NCBI GenBank assembly: GCA_963728365.1
Contig: CAVSJI010000003.1
Span: forward strand, 248,001-312,000
DNA: 64,000 bases
Source: VRUE01 sp963728365
GTDB lineage: Bacteria > Actinomycetota > Thermoleophilia > Solirubrobacterales > 70-9
Direction: 5' to 3'
Positions 49,379 to 60,067 of this stretch are shown one piece after another. Each line of letters opens with the position of its first letter. The stretch's first letter is position 1. The notes beneath the pieces were generated by a model, which made no database searches, was not told the DNA's origin, and saw only the letters and a list, made by a program, of their open reading frames with translations. A program made the translations under genes and the position numbers.

Positions 49379-50079
49379 TTCCGCTCACCGCCCTCCAGCG
49401 CGCCCCGCTTGCGGGCGAGCAGCTCCTTCGCCTCCTCAAAGGCCGCTTCGGCGTCGGCGGTGGTCAGGTAGGAGCCGACCGCGAGGTGCATCAACTCGGG
49501 CAGCGCGTCCCAGACGCGGCTCGCCTCACCGGCGGTCAGGGCGTCGCAGACGCTCGCCTCGATCCCGCCGACGACGAACAAGCCGGTCGCGGCCGGCGGC
49601 TGCTGGTCGGCCTCGATCTGCTCGCGCACGCTGTCGAGCGCCGTCGCGATCCGCTCCACCGTCGCCTCGTGCTCGGTGAGCGCGCCGCCGCCCGCCACCT
49701 GCACCTCGACGAAGAGCGAGCGGGCGATCTCCGGCCGCCGCGCGACGAACTCGAAGACGGCGACCAGCCCCGCCTGCACGCTGGCGGTCCAGGTTGGAGC
49801 CGCCGCCGCGGCCTCGAGCACCGCGGCGCCGACCCGCGCGAGCCAGACCGAGTAGGCCTGCTCGAAGCAGTCCTCCTTGCTCGCGAACAGCTCGTAGAAC
49901 TGGCGGCGGTGCCCGCCGCTGTACTCGAGGATCGCGCGCACCGAGGCCGCTCGGTAGCCGACCTGGCCGGCCACCGCAAGCACCCCCTCCATCGCGCCCT
50001 CGCGCGCCTGCTCCTCGGATGTCCGCACTTCGCTGTCGACGGGGAGCGCCTCCCAGGCTGCCGCGCGTTCGGGTGGCAT
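49375..50079 (-). CDS. TetR-family regulator (2 of 4)
   Basis: The protein has about 234 residues from ATG 50079, which has GGAGAGCGA upstream; a TTG at 50127 is less likely. The helix-turn-helix is MEGVLAVAGQVGYRAASVRA, then YSGGHRRQFYELFASKEDCF. It is divergent from a second TetR pair, with about 110 bp between starts. This gap includes the AT-rich CTTTTTTCACGTAGATGAAA, a likely shared operator region. Confidence 0.88.
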   Translation of the reverse strand: MPPERAAAWEALPVDSEVRTSEEQAREGAMEGVLAVAGQVGYRAASVRAILEYSGGHRRQFYELFASKEDCFEQAYSVWLARVGAAVLEAAAAAPTWTASVQAGLVAVFEFVARRPEIARSLFVEVQVAGGGALTEHEATVERIATALDSVREQIEADQQPPAATGLFVVGGIEASVCDALTAGEASRVWDALPELMHLAVGSYLTTADAEAAFEEAKELLARKRGALEGGERK

Positions 50080-50188
50080 CGGCCTTCGCTCTCCTTGTCG
50101 CGGTTCCCCGGTCTCCCGGGCTGTCAATGAAAACTACTCCTTTTTTCACGTAGATGAAAGCTTTTTTGAAAGAGCTATCCTCGGAGAC

Positions 50189-50770
50189 ATGCAGTACCTC
50201 TCGCAGCGCCTTGCCAGCGAGCCGGCGAAGCAGCCGGTGCAGCGGCGCCCGGCGGGCGGCTTGGCGGCCTCGCAGCGGGAGAGGATGCTCGCCGCGGCCG
50301 AGCGGCTGATCGGCGAGCACGGCTGCGCCGGCACCTCGATCGAAGCGATCGTCAAGGCGGCGGGGGTCTCCTCGGTCACCTTCTACGAGCACTTCGCCGA
50401 CAAGGACGAGTGCTTCGTCGCTGCCTTCGAGCGGGCCGTGGAGAAGCTGCGCGCCGCGGTCCCGGCGCAAGGGAGGGAAGGGGTGCGCGAGACGCTGGCC
50501 GCGCTGCTCGACGCGATCGACGCGGACCGGGCGCGGGCGCGCCTTTGCTTCGTCGAGGCGCAGAGGGGCGGGCCGCGGCTGCGCGCCCGCTTCGACGCGG
50601 AGCTCGACGCGGTCGCGGCGGAGCTCGACGACCCGCTCGGGCCGGCGATCGCCGGCGGGATCGCCTGGCTGATCCGCGAGCGGCTCGAGCTGGGTGGGGG
50701 AGACGGGGTGTCAGAGCTGCTGCCGAAGCTGACCGAGACCGTCCTCGACCCCTACCTCGCCCATGCCTGA
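50189..50770 (+). CDS. TetR-family regulator (3 of 4)
   Basis: This 193-residue protein starts at ATG 50189. The helix-turn-helix is RMLAAAERLIGEHGCAGTSI, then AGVSSVTFYEHFADKDECFV. The ligand-binding domain is short. Its 3' end overlaps the next TetR gene by 8 bp. It is divergent from regulator 2 across an AT-rich promoter region. Confidence 0.9.
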   Translation: MQYLSQRLASEPAKQPVQRRPAGGLAASQRERMLAAAERLIGEHGCAGTSIEAIVKAAGVSSVTFYEHFADKDECFVAAFERAVEKLRAAVPAQGREGVRETLAALLDAIDADRARARLCFVEAQRGGPRLRARFDAELDAVAAELDDPLGPAIAGGIAWLIRERLELGGGDGVSELLPKLTETVLDPYLAHA

Positions 50771-51431
50771 AGCGGCGCGCGACCTGCTCACCGGCAAGGA
50801 GAAGCTGCCGCCCGGCCGCCACGGCCTGCCGCGCGACCTGGTCGCCGAAAACCAGCGCGAGCGGTTGCTCAACGGCGTGGTCGAGGCGGTCGCCGAGCGC
50901 GGCTACAACGAGACGACGATCGGCAAGATCACCAAGGCGGCGAAGATCTCGCGCCGCACCTTCTACGAGTACTTCTCGGGCAAGGAGGAGTGCTTCCTCG
51001 CCGCCTACGAGATGATCGACGAGCACGTGCGCGGCTCGGTGAAGAAGGCCGCCGATCCCGACGAGCCCTGGCCCGAGCAGGTGCGCGAGCGCCTCTCGAT
51101 TCTGCTCAGCGTCCTCTCCCACGACCCCGGCGTCGCCCGCTTCTACCTGGTCGAGCCGCTGATCGCCGGCGGCGAGCCGGCGGCCCGCTACCGCGAGGCG
51201 ATGCAGCTGCTCGCCGAGTCCGTCCGCCCCCGGCAGACCCTTGCCGACATGGACGTCGAAGTCCGCGACCAGGCCCTGATCGGCGGCGTCGCCACCCTGA
51301 TCTCCCGCCGCCTTAAGGCGGGCGAGCCCGAACGCCTCCCCGAGCTGCTGCCCGAGCTCACCGAGCTGGTCCTCGCGCCCTATCTGGGCCGCGAGGCCGC
51401 CCGCCGTTTCGCCCTCGGCGAGTCCTCCTGA
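50763..51431 (+). CDS. TetR-family regulator (4 of 4)
   Basis: The 222-residue protein has NQRERLLNGVVEAVAERGYN, then ISRRTFYEYFSGKEECFLAA as its helix-turn-helix. EQVRERLSILLSVLSHDPGV, then ARFYLVEPLIAG opens the ligand domain. It is co-transcribed with regulator 3. A 212-bp gap with a possible structured RNA leader follows before the giant surface-protein gene. Confidence 0.9.
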   Translation: MPEAARDLLTGKEKLPPGRHGLPRDLVAENQRERLLNGVVEAVAERGYNETTIGKITKAAKISRRTFYEYFSGKEECFLAAYEMIDEHVRGSVKKAADPDEPWPEQVRERLSILLSVLSHDPGVARFYLVEPLIAGGEPAARYREAMQLLAESVRPRQTLADMDVEVRDQALIGGVATLISRRLKAGEPERLPELLPELTELVLAPYLGREAARRFALGESS

Positions 51432-51547
51432 GCGCCTCTTCCGGCCGCCGCACGAGCCGCGCCACGCGCGGTTTAGAGCCGTGTTCCTTCTCAACAAAAA
51501 CATTCACTTGCATTCGTAAACCAAATCTTTTATGCTGCCGCCAGCCC

Positions 51548-51624
51548 GTTTGCGAAATCGGGTGACTACAGGGAAACCGAGCCCACGGGGGCCGCCAAGG
51601 GAAACGGCCGGTAGAGGGGCTCAC
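51548..51624 (+). ncRNA. Candidate structured 5' leader of the surface-protein operon
   Basis: Between 51548 and 51624 several complementary segments occur in order: CCCG/CGGG around 51546-51565, then GAGCCC (near 51578) with GGGCTC (near 51617), the latter enclosing GGCCG/CGGCC. A run ACAGGGAAACC lies between. AAGGAGAG and the GTG start follow. The arrangement suggests a folded leader or riboswitch-like element, with only a weak resemblance to the GEMM box ACAGGGcAAACC. No class is assigned. Confidence 0.35.
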
Positions 51625-51643
51625 GGGACAAGGAGAGAGCTAC

Positions 51644-54600
51644 GTGAAGAGCCACGCGAAGGCATCGTCCGCGGGATCGACCGAGGGCCGGGGCGCAAGC
51701 CAGGGCTCATTCGTCCGTGGAGCCGACGCCACCCGTGGTTTCGCAAGCGATTCCGACGGGAGTGGTGCGCCCTCGCACAGGCGCGCCCGCATCGCCCTCT
51801 CGCTCTTCGCCGCCCTGCTCGCGCTGGCGGTCCTCGCCGCCACCGCGCTCGCCTCCAAGGACCTCACCACCTACATCGGCGGCATAAGCGGTTCGGGCTC
51901 CAAGGGCGGGGAATTCAACAACCCGCGCGATATCGCCGTCAACGAAAGCGGCGCCGGCCCCGCCAACCCCGGCGACACCTACGTCGCCGACGAAGCAAAC
52001 AACCGGATCGAGCGCTTCAGCTCCTCAGGGGCCTTCATCAGCGCCTGGGGCGCCAACGCCACCCACCGCGACGAGACCCAGAAGCTGGTCCTCAACGCCA
52101 GCTCGGGCAGCTTCACGCTCAGCTTCGAAGGCGACGCGACCGAACCGCTCCAGTACAACGTCAACGACAACACCCTCGACAACGCCCTCGACGTCTTGCC
52201 CTCGATCGGCGGCGACGCGAACGTCAACGTAGTCCAGACCGGCTTCAACCCGCTCTCCTACACGATCACCTTCACCGGCGCGCTCACCGGAACCAACGTC
52301 GGCCAGCTCACCGCCGACGCGAGCGAACTGGAAGGCACCGCCGAAGTCATCACCACCGAGAACGGCTCGGGCGGACAGGGCAGCGACTACGAGATCTGCA
52401 CGGTGGCCGGCAAGTGCGGCCAGGCGCTCGCCTCGGGCGGCAACACCACAGCCGCCGGCAACGGAACCCTGAGCGCCCCCCAGTCGCTCGCCGTGGACGA
52501 GGACACCGGCAACGTCTACGTATCGGACCGCGGCAACCGTCGCATCGACGAGTACGACGGGGCAGGCGCCTTCATCCGCTCCTTCGGCTTCGACGTCGCC
52601 GAATCGGGTCCGGGCAACACCGGCACCGCCTATGAGGTCTGCAACCAGGCCGAAGCCGACGTCTGCAAGGCGGGAGTCGGCGCCTCCTCCCCCGGAGTGG
52701 GCCAGTTCCACACCTCCAACACCAGCAACGGCTACGGCATCGCGGTAAGCCCCGCCGATGGCGAAGCCGCCGTGGGCACCGTCTTCCTCGCCAACTCGGG
52801 CGCCCAGCGCGTGGAGACCTTCAACCTCGACGGCAGCTCACCGGCCAACTTCGGCTCCTCCACCCAGTTCGGCTCCGAACAGCCGCGCGCCGTCGCCGTG
52901 GACTCCAGGGGCATCGTCTACGCCTCGGACTCCAACAAGGGCGGCGACCTGCAGCGCTATGACAGCGAAGACGCCAACGGAGGTGGCGTCGGCTTCCTCA
53001 CCCCGATCCTGCCCCCCAACGACGAGGTGCAGAAAATCACCTTCACCGGCTTCGCCACCGGCGACAAGTACGAACTCACCTGCCCCGACGGCACGCCGAC
53101 GATCGAGCTCGCCTACGTCACCGGAACCAACGGCCTGGCGGTGATCCGCCAGGGCCTTGAAGAAGCCTGCGGCGCGGGCAACGTCTCGGCCTCGGGCAAC
53201 CCGCCCAACACGACGGTCACCTTCACCGGCGCCCTCGGCGGCTCAAACCAACCGTCGATGACCTGCACCAAGCTCAGCGGCGCCGGCTCCTGCTCGGTCT
53301 CGACCACCGCCGAGGGCAACGAAGGCCCGCTGCTTCGCGGCGAAGCCTCCACCGCCACCGCCGGCCTCGCGGTCGACCCCTCCGAAGACGTCCTCTACGT
53401 CCTGCGCGACCCCAGCTCGGGCAACACGGTCGTGCAGCAGTTCGGCCCGGCCAACGAACCGGGCCTCAGCGCGGCGCCGACCGCGGTCGACGACACCCAC
53501 GGCGCAGAAGCGGGCCTCACCAGCGTGCGCGGCCTCGGCGTGAACGGCGCCGACGGCAAGCTCTACGTCTCGGCCACCAACGAAGTTGGCGGCCTCGGCT
53601 CCGGGCACCGCATCTACGTGCTCGGCGAAGAATCCTCGCTCGCGAGCCCCAGCACCTCGATGAACGCGGTCACCACGAAAGCCGCCCGCAGCGCCAGCTT
53701 CGCGGGCTCGGTCAATCCCAACGGGGGCGTGGTCGACTGCCGCTTTCAGTACTCGACCGACGAATCGCACTGGACCGACGTGGGCAGCGCCAAGGGAACC
53801 GGCGAACTGCACGGGAACAAATTTGGTAGCGAGCAGCTTGTCACCTCCGTGACCACGACCGAAGGGGTCTTCAAGGCCGGCCAGACGATCACCTCCTCTG
53901 ACGGCGGCATCCCGCCCGGTACGAGAATCACGGCCGTCGACAGCGCCGCGGGCACCCTCAGCCTGGGATACAGCGCCACCACCGAAGGCCCGGTGACGCT
54001 GACGGCGGTGGGCTCCTCGGCCTGCCCGACGCTCGCCCCCAGCGGCGGCTCGCAGAGCATCGGCCAGGAAGTTCCTGGCCTGGTCCCCGACACCGATTAC
54101 TTCGCCCGCCTGCGGGTCACCCGGCCCACCTTCCCGGAGCTCGCCCCGGTCACCTCCAACGTGCGGAGCTTCACCACCGACCCCGCGGCGCCGCTCGTCC
54201 TCGCAGCCGCCGCCAAGTCCCTCGACGACTCCTCGGTGCGCGTCTCGACCAAGATCGACCCGGCCCACTCGCCGACCGTCTACGTGGTCCAGTACGGGAC
54301 CACCCCTGCACTGGGATCCTCAAGCGCCCCGATCGAGGCCGGCGAAGGCAGCCTCCCGGTCGAAGCCTCGACGGTGATCGGCGGCCTCAACGCCTCGACC
54401 GCCTACTACTTCAAGGTGGTGGCCACCAACGTCACCGGATCGGCCTCGAGCACCGGCCTGAAGACGACCACCTTCGCCACGCCGGCCAGCTTCGGCGCCT
54501 GCCCAAACGACCTGCTGCGCACCGGCCCCTCGGCCCACCTGCCCGACTGCCGCGCCTACGAGCAGGCGACCCCGGCCGACAAGGCCGGCTCGGACGTAAA

Positions 54601-56768
54601 CGGCGCCCCCTACAGCGTGCAGTCCTCTCCGAGCGGCGACCGAATCAGCTTCCACGCCCATGCCGGCTTCCCCGGCAGCGAAGGCTTCCAGGACGTTCTC
54701 ACCCTCCTCTTCGAGCTTTGGCGCGGGCGAGTGGTCGACCGCGGGCATGTCGCCTCCGCCCAGCTTCGGCGAACGCGCCAACTTCGAAGCCTGGACCGCC
54801 GACCTTCACCTGACCTTCTACAGAACACTCGACATCAACGTCGGCGCCTCCGACTACGGCCTGGTGATGCGCGACAACGCTAGCGGGGCGTTCACCGTCG
54901 TGATCCCGCAGGGCGTCAGATTCGGAAGGAAATACCCACACCGACTTGAACGCGAAGGCTTCCAACTGGCCGGGGCGTTCGCGGGCGACTCGAAGGTCGT
55001 CTTCTTCGCCAGCGGCGAAATTCCGGTTACTTCCGGCCCCGCGCCTACGTCCCCCGAAGGCAACGTCTACCTCTACGACCGCGAGACCGGCGAGCTGACC
55101 CTCGCCGGGGTGCTCCCCGACTCAGCCTGCGGCACGCCGCCCTGCGTGCCGACGGGAGGCTCCGAAGTCCCGGGCCTCCCTGCGTCCGATAAGCCCTACA
55201 TCCAAGAGGGTCACGCCGTCTCTACCAACGGCGACGTCTACTTCAACGACACAGACTCCAAGCAGCTCTACTTGCGCCACGAAGCGGCGAGCCCCGGCGC
55301 GAGCACCGTGGCTGTCTCGGCCTCGGAGCGCACCGACTGCGCCGACAACGACCCGTGTGGCGGAACCCCGGAGCCCGATCCCGCTGGCACCTTCACTCCC
55401 ACCTTTGCGGGGGCGACCCCCGACGGCGCCCACGCCTTCTTCACCTCCGAGGAGGAGCTGACCGACGAAGCCTCCACGGCCACCGGCACCGAGGACCTCT
55501 ACCGCTTCGACGCCGCCGCGCCCACGAACGAGCGGCTCACCGACCTCGCCCCCGGCGCCGAAGTGCGCGGCGTGCTCGGCTACTCCGACGACGGCTCGTT
55601 CGTGTACTTCGCGGCCAACGCCGACCTCGACGGCGCTGGTCCGGCGAGCGCGGGGAACTGCAGCGGGTCGGTCTACGAAGGCAAGTGCAGCCTCTACGTC
55701 TGGCACGAAGGCGATATCTCCCTCGTCGCCCGGCTGGACACGGAAGGCGGGACCGACAGCTCCGACGCCGCCAACTGGTTCGCCGGCGGCGGCGGAGCGG
55801 GGTTCGCCGAACAGAAGGCCTCCCGGGTGAGCGCCGACGGCAGGACGCTGCTCTTCCGCTCCCAGCGCAAGCTCACCGACTACGACAACCACGGGGCCAC
55901 CTGCGAAGTATTCAGCGGCCAGTACCTGCCGGGCCAGTGCGCCGAGTACTACCGCTACGAAGCCGGGAGCGGCCAGATCGAGTGCCTGACCTGCGATCCC
56001 TCCGGCGCCGCGCCGATCAGCCGGCCCGAACTGAAGAACCAGAACCTGTACCACGCTCCCTCTAGCGGCGGCGGTTTCGTCGGTCAGTCCTTCCTCAGCC
56101 GCAACCTCACCCCCGACGGCAAGCGCTTCTTCTTCGAGAGCCCCGACAAGCTCGTCGCCGCCGACGTCAACGGGGACGTGAGCTGCTCGACCAACGAAAC
56201 CGCCCAGTTCGGGGCGGGGTGGTCGTGCCTCGACGTCTATGAGTGGGAGGCGCCGGGCAAGGGCAGCTGCACGACCACCTCAGGCGCCTACGTCCCCTCA
56301 AACGGCGGCTGCATCTACCTGCTCTCGACCGGCACCGGCCCTTATCCCTCCTACCTGGCCGACGTATCGGAATCGGGCGACACCGCCTTCATCTTCAGCC
56401 GCCAGCAGCTGGTGCCCTCCTTTGATGAAGACACCCAGGAGGACATCTACGCGGTCAAGGTAGACGGCGGCCTCGCCTACCAGCACGCGGTAAGGCCGGC
56501 GGCCTGCGAAGGCGACGCCTGCCGCGGTGCCGCCAGCCAACCCTCCAGCGCCCCCGGCGCGGGAACCGCGGCCTTCCAGGGCCCGGGCAACCCCAAGCAG
56601 GGCGCCAACAAGACCCGCTGCCCGAAGGGCAAGCGCCAGGTGCGCCGCAAGGGCAAGCTGCGCTGCGTGGCAAAGCACGCCAAGCACCGCAGGCACACGA
56701 AGCACAAGCGCCACAACAAGCGCCACCACAAGCGAGCTGCCAACCACAACCGGAGGGCGAGTCGATGA
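51644..56768 (+). CDS. Giant secreted NHL/TolB-like propeller protein, one apparent frameshift
   Basis: The protein would have about 1708 residues once one frameshift near 54705-54718 is corrected (the upstream frame ends after GSEGFQDVLTL; SFGAGEWSTAGMSPPPSFGE lies one base over). It starts with GTG 51644 after AAGGAGAG. A basic 47-residue lead is followed by a signal/anchor segment (ARIALSLFAALLALAVLA). NHL-type repeats (FNNPRDIAVNES, DEANNRIERFSSSGAF) alternate with a 60-70-residue module with TFTGALTG-like strands. Fibronectin-like and TolB-type propeller parts follow. The C-terminus has CPKGKRQVRRKGKLRC, then a tail rich in Lys, His and Arg. It is probably a cell-wall or extracellular protein. 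Its stop overlaps the next ATG. Confidence 0.8.
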
Positions 56769-59700
56769 ACGCCATGACCAAGAAGATCGCGACCGCCCTC
56801 CTGGCCCTCGGGGCGCTGCTCATCCCCGCCTCCCAGGCGAGCGCCGAAGCGGCCCCGGCCTGGCGCTTCGACATCACCACGGTGCCGACCAACCTCGAAC
56901 CGGGGGCGACCTATAAAGCGGCCGGCAGGCTCCCCGAGTACAACATCCTCGCCACCAACGTCGGCACCGCTCCCACCAAAGGCCCGATCACGATCACCGA
57001 TACGCTGCCCGAAGGGCTGACGCTGAAAGCTTCGGGCACGAATGGCGGCAGCGTCCCAGGCAGCTGCACCAACGCCGCTTCCACGGCGACCTGCGTCTTC
57101 CCCGGGCCGGTCCAGCCGGGCAAGATCATCAACCTCTACATCGGCTTCAACGTCGACGGCACCGGCACGATCCTCAACGAGGGCGACACCGTGCTCGACA
57201 CTGCGGTTCTCGAAGGCGGTGGCACCGCCGCCACGGTCGCCGAAAACGAAACGAAGATCTCCTCGACGCCCGCCCCCTTCGACTTCCTGCCGGGCATCCC
57301 GGGCTTCGGAATGACCGGCTACGCCGAGGACGGCACGGCGGAGACGCAGGCCGGCGGGCACCCGCACGTGCTCTCGGTCAACCTGAGCTTCTCGACGCAG
57401 AAAGTCGGGCCATCGCCCTACCCCTCAGGCGTGGAGGGCGGCGAGCGCGACGTATACACGTACCTGCCGCACGGGACGATCGTCAACCCGAACTCGACCC
57501 CGCGGCGCTGCTCGGAGGTGCTGCTGGAGGCCTACGCCTGCCCGGCGAACACGCAGATCGGGGTGAACAACGTGCTCACCAACATCACCTCTCCGCTGGT
57601 CATCAAGGAACCCGTCTACAACATGGAGCCGGCGCCGGGCAAAGCCTCGAACTTCGGCTTCGTGGTGGTCATCTACCCGGTCCACATCGAGGGCACGGTG
57701 CGCCCCGGCGACTACACCGAGATGGCGGAAACGCGGAACATCCCGGAGCTCTACCTGAAGCCCTCGACGGGCGTGCAGCTCTTGCTCTGGGGCGACCCGA
57801 GCGCGCCGAGCTTCGACGAAGCGCGGGAAAGCACCTTCGGCGACTGCGAAGAATCCCCCTGCCCGGTGCCCGAGCAGGACTCAGAGGCATTGGCGATGCC
57901 GACCAACTGCGCAGAAGCGCCGATCGGCGAAGCCGAAGCCTTCTCCTGGGAACACCCGAGCGGCCCGCCGGCGAAGCGCGCCGACGTGATGCGCGACGCC
58001 AACGGCAACGAAGTCGGGATCACCGGCTGCGCGGGGCTTGAATTCAACCCGACGCTGAAGGCGAGACCGACGACCAACGTCGCGGACTCCCCGAGCGGGA
58101 TCGAAGCCGACCTCGGCATCCCGCAGACCAGCTCCCTGAGCGAACGGGCGACCGCGCACCTGCGAAAGGCGGTGATCTCGCTGCCCGAGGGGCTGGCGAT
58201 CAACCCCTCCTCCGCCAACGGGCTGGGCGGCTGCACGCCAGGGCAGGTCGGGGTCGACCCGGTCAGCGCGGTGCCCAACGGCAACCCGCCGGCCTGCCCG
58301 GCGAACTCGCGGATCGGCACGGTGGAAGTCGACTCGCCATTGGTCGATCACCCGCTGCCGGGATCGGTGTACGCGGCAACCCCGCACGACAACCCCTTCG
58401 ATTCGCTCCTGGCGATCTATGCGGTGATCGAAGACTCGCGCGCGGGGCTGCTGATCAAGCTGCCCGCCCACGTCGAAGCCGATCCGAACACGGGAAGGCT
58501 CGTCACCACCTTCGACAACACCCCGCAGCTGCCCTTCAGCCACTTCAAGGTGAACCTCTTCGGAGGCGCGCACGGGGTGCTGCGTACGCCCTCGGCCTGC
58601 GGCAACTACTCGACAACCTCTTCGCTGACCCCGTGGTCATTCCCCGACACCGGCCCGCCGGCAACCACCCACGACGACTACGCGATCTCAACCCCGCCCG
58701 CGGGCGGGGGTTGCGGGGGCTCTTTGCCCAACAGCCCGAGCCTCGACGCGGGCGTGGTCAGCCCGATCGCGGGCAACTACTCGCCCTTCGTGCTTCACCT
58801 GCGACGCAGCGACGGCTCCCAACAGTTCTCCTCCTTCAGCGTGAAGATGCCCGAGGGGCTGACCGGCAAGCTGGCGGGAGTGGGCCAGTGCTCCGATGCG
58901 GCGCTCACAGCGGCCGCCGCCAAGAGCGGCGCAGAAGAGCAGGCAAGCCCCTCCTGCCCGCCCGACACCCACATCGGCTCGGTGACAGCCGCAGCAGGAG
59001 CCGGCCCCTCCCCCTACTACGCCCACGGCGACGCCTACCTATCAGGCCCCTACAAAGGCGCCCCCTTGAGCATGGCGGTGATCACCCCGGCGGTCGCAGG
59101 GCCCTATGACCTCGGCACGATCGTCGTCAAAGCGGCGCTGCATCTGGACCGCAGCAGCGGTCAGATCACCGCCGACTCCGATCAGATCCCCTCGATCCTC
59201 GAGGGCATCCCGCTCGACGTGCGCTCGATCGACGTCAACCTCGACCGCCCGAGCTTCACCCGCACCGGCACCAGCTGCGACCCGAGCTCGGTCGAGGGCT
59301 CGCTGCGCTCCACCCTCGGCCAGATCGCGAGCCTCTCCTCGCGCTACCAGCTCGGCGAGTGCACCGCCCTGCCCTTCAAGCCCAAGCTCGGCATCCGCCT
59401 CTTCGGCTCTACCAAGCGTGGCGGCCACCCGGCGCTGCGCGGCACCGCGATCATGCCCGCAGGCGGCGCCAACATCGCCGAAGCCTCGGTCGCCCTGCCG
59501 CACTCGGAGTTCCTCGATCAGGCCCACATCGGCACGGTCTGCACCAGGGTGCAGTTCGCCGAAGGCGACGGCAACGGCTCGGCCTGCCCGCCGGCATCGG
59601 TCTACGGGCACGCGGTAGCCACAAGCCCATTGGTCGACTACGCCCTGCAAGGCAACGCCTACCTGCGCAGCTCCGATCACGAGCTGCCCGATCTGGTGGT

Positions 59701-60052
59701 TGCCCTGAGCGGTCCGCCCTCCCAGCCGATCCAAGTCGACGCGGTGGCCCGCATCGACTCGGTCAAGGGCGGCATCCGCACGACCTTCGAAGGGGTCCCC
59801 GACCTGCCGGTCTCCTCCTTCGTCTTGAACATGGCCGGCGGCAAGAAGGGCCTGCTGCAGAACTCGACCAACGTCTGCGCCAAGGTCAACCGCGCCACCG
59901 GCCTCTTCGCCGCCCACAACGGCAAGGGGATCGAACTGCGCCCGGCGCTTCGCAACGGCCGCTGCCGCAAGGCAAAGCGCCGCCACCACCGCTCGCACAA
60001 GCGCCATCACCGCCGCGCGGCGCTGCGCCGGCTGCGCGCCGCGGTCAGGTAG
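56765..60052 (+). CDS. Large secreted protein with DUF11-like domain and polybasic tail
   Basis: This 1095-residue protein starts at ATG 56765 inside the stop of the preceding gene (ATGA). A signal peptide covers residues 1-27 (IATALLALGALLIPASQASA). Residues 30-165 form a DUF11-like Ig-type domain (GPITITDTLPEGLTLKASGT). The central part has repeated motifs such as CPANSRIGTVEVDSPLVDHP, then LPGSVYAATPHDNPF, which recur as CPNGAKIGDFIVQSPLF in the protein at 62449. The C-terminal 40 residues are Arg/His/Lys-rich (KAKRRHHRSHKRHHRR). It is presumably exported and wall-associated; the function is unknown. Confidence 0.8.
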   Translation: MNAMTKKIATALLALGALLIPASQASAEAAPAWRFDITTVPTNLEPGATYKAAGRLPEYNILATNVGTAPTKGPITITDTLPEGLTLKASGTNGGSVPGSCTNAASTATCVFPGPVQPGKIINLYIGFNVDGTGTILNEGDTVLDTAVLEGGGTAATVAENETKISSTPAPFDFLPGIPGFGMTGYAEDGTAETQAGGHPHVLSVNLSFSTQKVGPSPYPSGVEGGERDVYTYLPHGTIVNPNSTPRRCSEVLLEAYACPANTQIGVNNVLTNITSPLVIKEPVYNMEPAPGKASNFGFVVVIYPVHIEGTVRPGDYTEMAETRNIPELYLKPSTGVQLLLWGDPSAPSFDEARESTFGDCEESPCPVPEQDSEALAMPTNCAEAPIGEAEAFSWEHPSGPPAKRADVMRDANGNEVGITGCAGLEFNPTLKARPTTNVADSPSGIEADLGIPQTSSLSERATAHLRKAVISLPEGLAINPSSANGLGGCTPGQVGVDPVSAVPNGNPPACPANSRIGTVEVDSPLVDHPLPGSVYAATPHDNPFDSLLAIYAVIEDSRAGLLIKLPAHVEADPNTGRLVTTFDNTPQLPFSHFKVNLFGGAHGVLRTPSACGNYSTTSSLTPWSFPDTGPPATTHDDYAISTPPAGGGCGGSLPNSPSLDAGVVSPIAGNYSPFVLHLRRSDGSQQFSSFSVKMPEGLTGKLAGVGQCSDAALTAAAAKSGAEEQASPSCPPDTHIGSVTAAAGAGPSPYYAHGDAYLSGPYKGAPLSMAVITPAVAGPYDLGTIVVKAALHLDRSSGQITADSDQIPSILEGIPLDVRSIDVNLDRPSFTRTGTSCDPSSVEGSLRSTLGQIASLSSRYQLGECTALPFKPKLGIRLFGSTKRGGHPALRGTAIMPAGGANIAEASVALPHSEFLDQAHIGTVCTRVQFAEGDGNGSACPPASVYGHAVATSPLVDYALQGNAYLRSSDHELPDLVVALSGPPSQPIQVDAVARIDSVKGGIRTTFEGVPDLPVSSFVLNMAGGKKGLLQNSTNVCAKVNRATGLFAAHNGKGIELRPALRNGRCRKAKRRHHRSHKRHHRRAALRRLRAAVR

Positions 60053-60067
60053 CGGGGAGGCGCAGCG

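Noticed and set aside
51570..51624. A definite c-di-GMP riboswitch
   Set aside because: Only one short box resembles GEMM; the tetraloop receptor and second stem are not recognisable, so only a generic structured leader is reported.
51644..54000. Repeated segments in the propeller gene as a CRISPR or satellite array
   Set aside because: The repetition is at protein level (NHL-type modules) with diverged DNA and no regular spacers.
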